48,352 bases of DNA from Desulfobacterium sp. (GTDB lineage Bacteria; Desulfobacterota; Desulfobacteria; Desulfobacterales; Desulfobacteraceae): the NCBI GenBank assembly GCA_030145245.1, contig JAQYWC010000015.1:1-48352 (forward strand), given 5' to 3'. The position numbers and the translations under genes are program-made. The notes beneath the pieces were generated by a model. That model did not search any database. It saw nothing but the letters and a program-made list of their open reading frames with translations, and was not told the origin of the DNA. Positions within the stretch are counted from its first letter, which is position 1; every line of letters begins with the position of its first letter. Shown here piece after piece: positions 48,201 to 48,352 of this stretch.

Positions 48201-48352
48201 CTTATTGTCGTTATTTTGATAAAGGGGCAGGCTTGGCTTGGCTTATTGTTGTTTTTGAGAGACGGGTTTGGGGTAGTAATGTAACGGGGCTGGACTTAGC
48301 GCTGATCGTCGGATCGTCGTAGTCGTATAGATCCGGGGTCAGACTTAGCTTA
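48201..48352. other. Non-coding tail with short repeats
   Basis: The region has repeated GCTTATTGTYGTT (48211, 48240), GGCTTGGCTTGGCTTATTG and GGGGTCAGACTTAGCTTA. No gene or promoter is seen. It may be the beginning of a repeat cluster. Confidence 0.4.

Noticed and set aside
1-48352. CRISPR array, tRNA or rRNA gene, exosortase gene
   Set aside because: No regularly spaced direct repeats, no cloverleaf or rRNA-like segment, and no exosortase-like membrane protein were found on reading both strands.

Overview
The window looks like chromosomal DNA of an anaerobic sulfate-reducing Desulfobacterota bacterium, most like Desulfobacterales (Desulfobacterium/Desulforapulum type). This is inferred from a glycyl radical enzyme, a FadN/FadA beta-oxidation pair, TRAP transport, sigma-54 regulation, PEP-CTERM/VPLPA-CTERM proteins and GEMM riboswitches. 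No rRNA, tRNA or CRISPR array was seen. I had no database access, so family names rest on motifs read by eye.

Region 1 (1-13.0 kb) looks like a mobile or accessory island and is visibly more AT-rich than the rest. It follows the 3' end of ssb and its UUCG-loop terminator. It begins with a four-gene operon of three different tyrosine recombinases plus a short coiled-coil protein, resembling an enlarged Tn554 tnpABC set. It also holds a decayed stretch, three surface-sorting-signal genes, a serine recombinase, a XerC-like integrase and several long perfect inverted repeats shaped like recombinase core sites. A 66-bp ungapped repeat of the recombinase promoter/start region (251-316 against 12927-12992, 47/66 identical) lies at the other end. 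It is either an island boundary or the stump of a second element.

The PEP-CTERM/VPLPA-CTERM genes are built as cassettes. Two (7.0 and 36.7 kb) have a GG-N10-GC sigma-54 promoter followed at once by a conserved leader RNA with a covarying base pair. Two (9.05 and 10.55 kb) are duplicated DUF1566-like genes, each behind a GEMM (cyclic-dinucleotide) riboswitch with an overlapping intrinsic terminator. Three of the four end in the same AAGGCAG...CTGCCTT terminator and the fourth has a decayed copy. No exosortase is in the window.

Region 2 (13-20.3 kb) has a sigma-54 activator divergent from an operon with a sigma-54 promoter and an upstream dyad. The operon encodes a sulfatase-superfamily hydrolase with Thr in place of the formylglycine Cys/Ser, a small thioredoxin, a thioredoxin-reductase-like flavoprotein with a 12-bp repeat insertion, an SLC13-like permease and an EamA permease. 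Region 3 (20.3-26.9 kb) has a secreted SNase-like nuclease and the fadN-fadA operon. The fadN-fadA operon is divergent from a terpenoid-cyclase-fold protein and an LbH acyltransferase, with two FadR(YsiA)-like operators between. Region 4 (27-33.5 kb) is a TetR-MFP-RND-TolC efflux operon with its own dyad operators. Region 5 (33.7-48.3 kb) holds an orphan glycyl radical enzyme whose active-site spacing matches choline TMA-lyase, a VPLPA-CTERM gene, two radical SAM proteins, a holin-like gene with an in-frame UAG, a small Cys protein, a Nudix hydrolase, a DctPQM TRAP transporter, a DUF4139 protein, a chemoreceptor and a HAD phosphatase.
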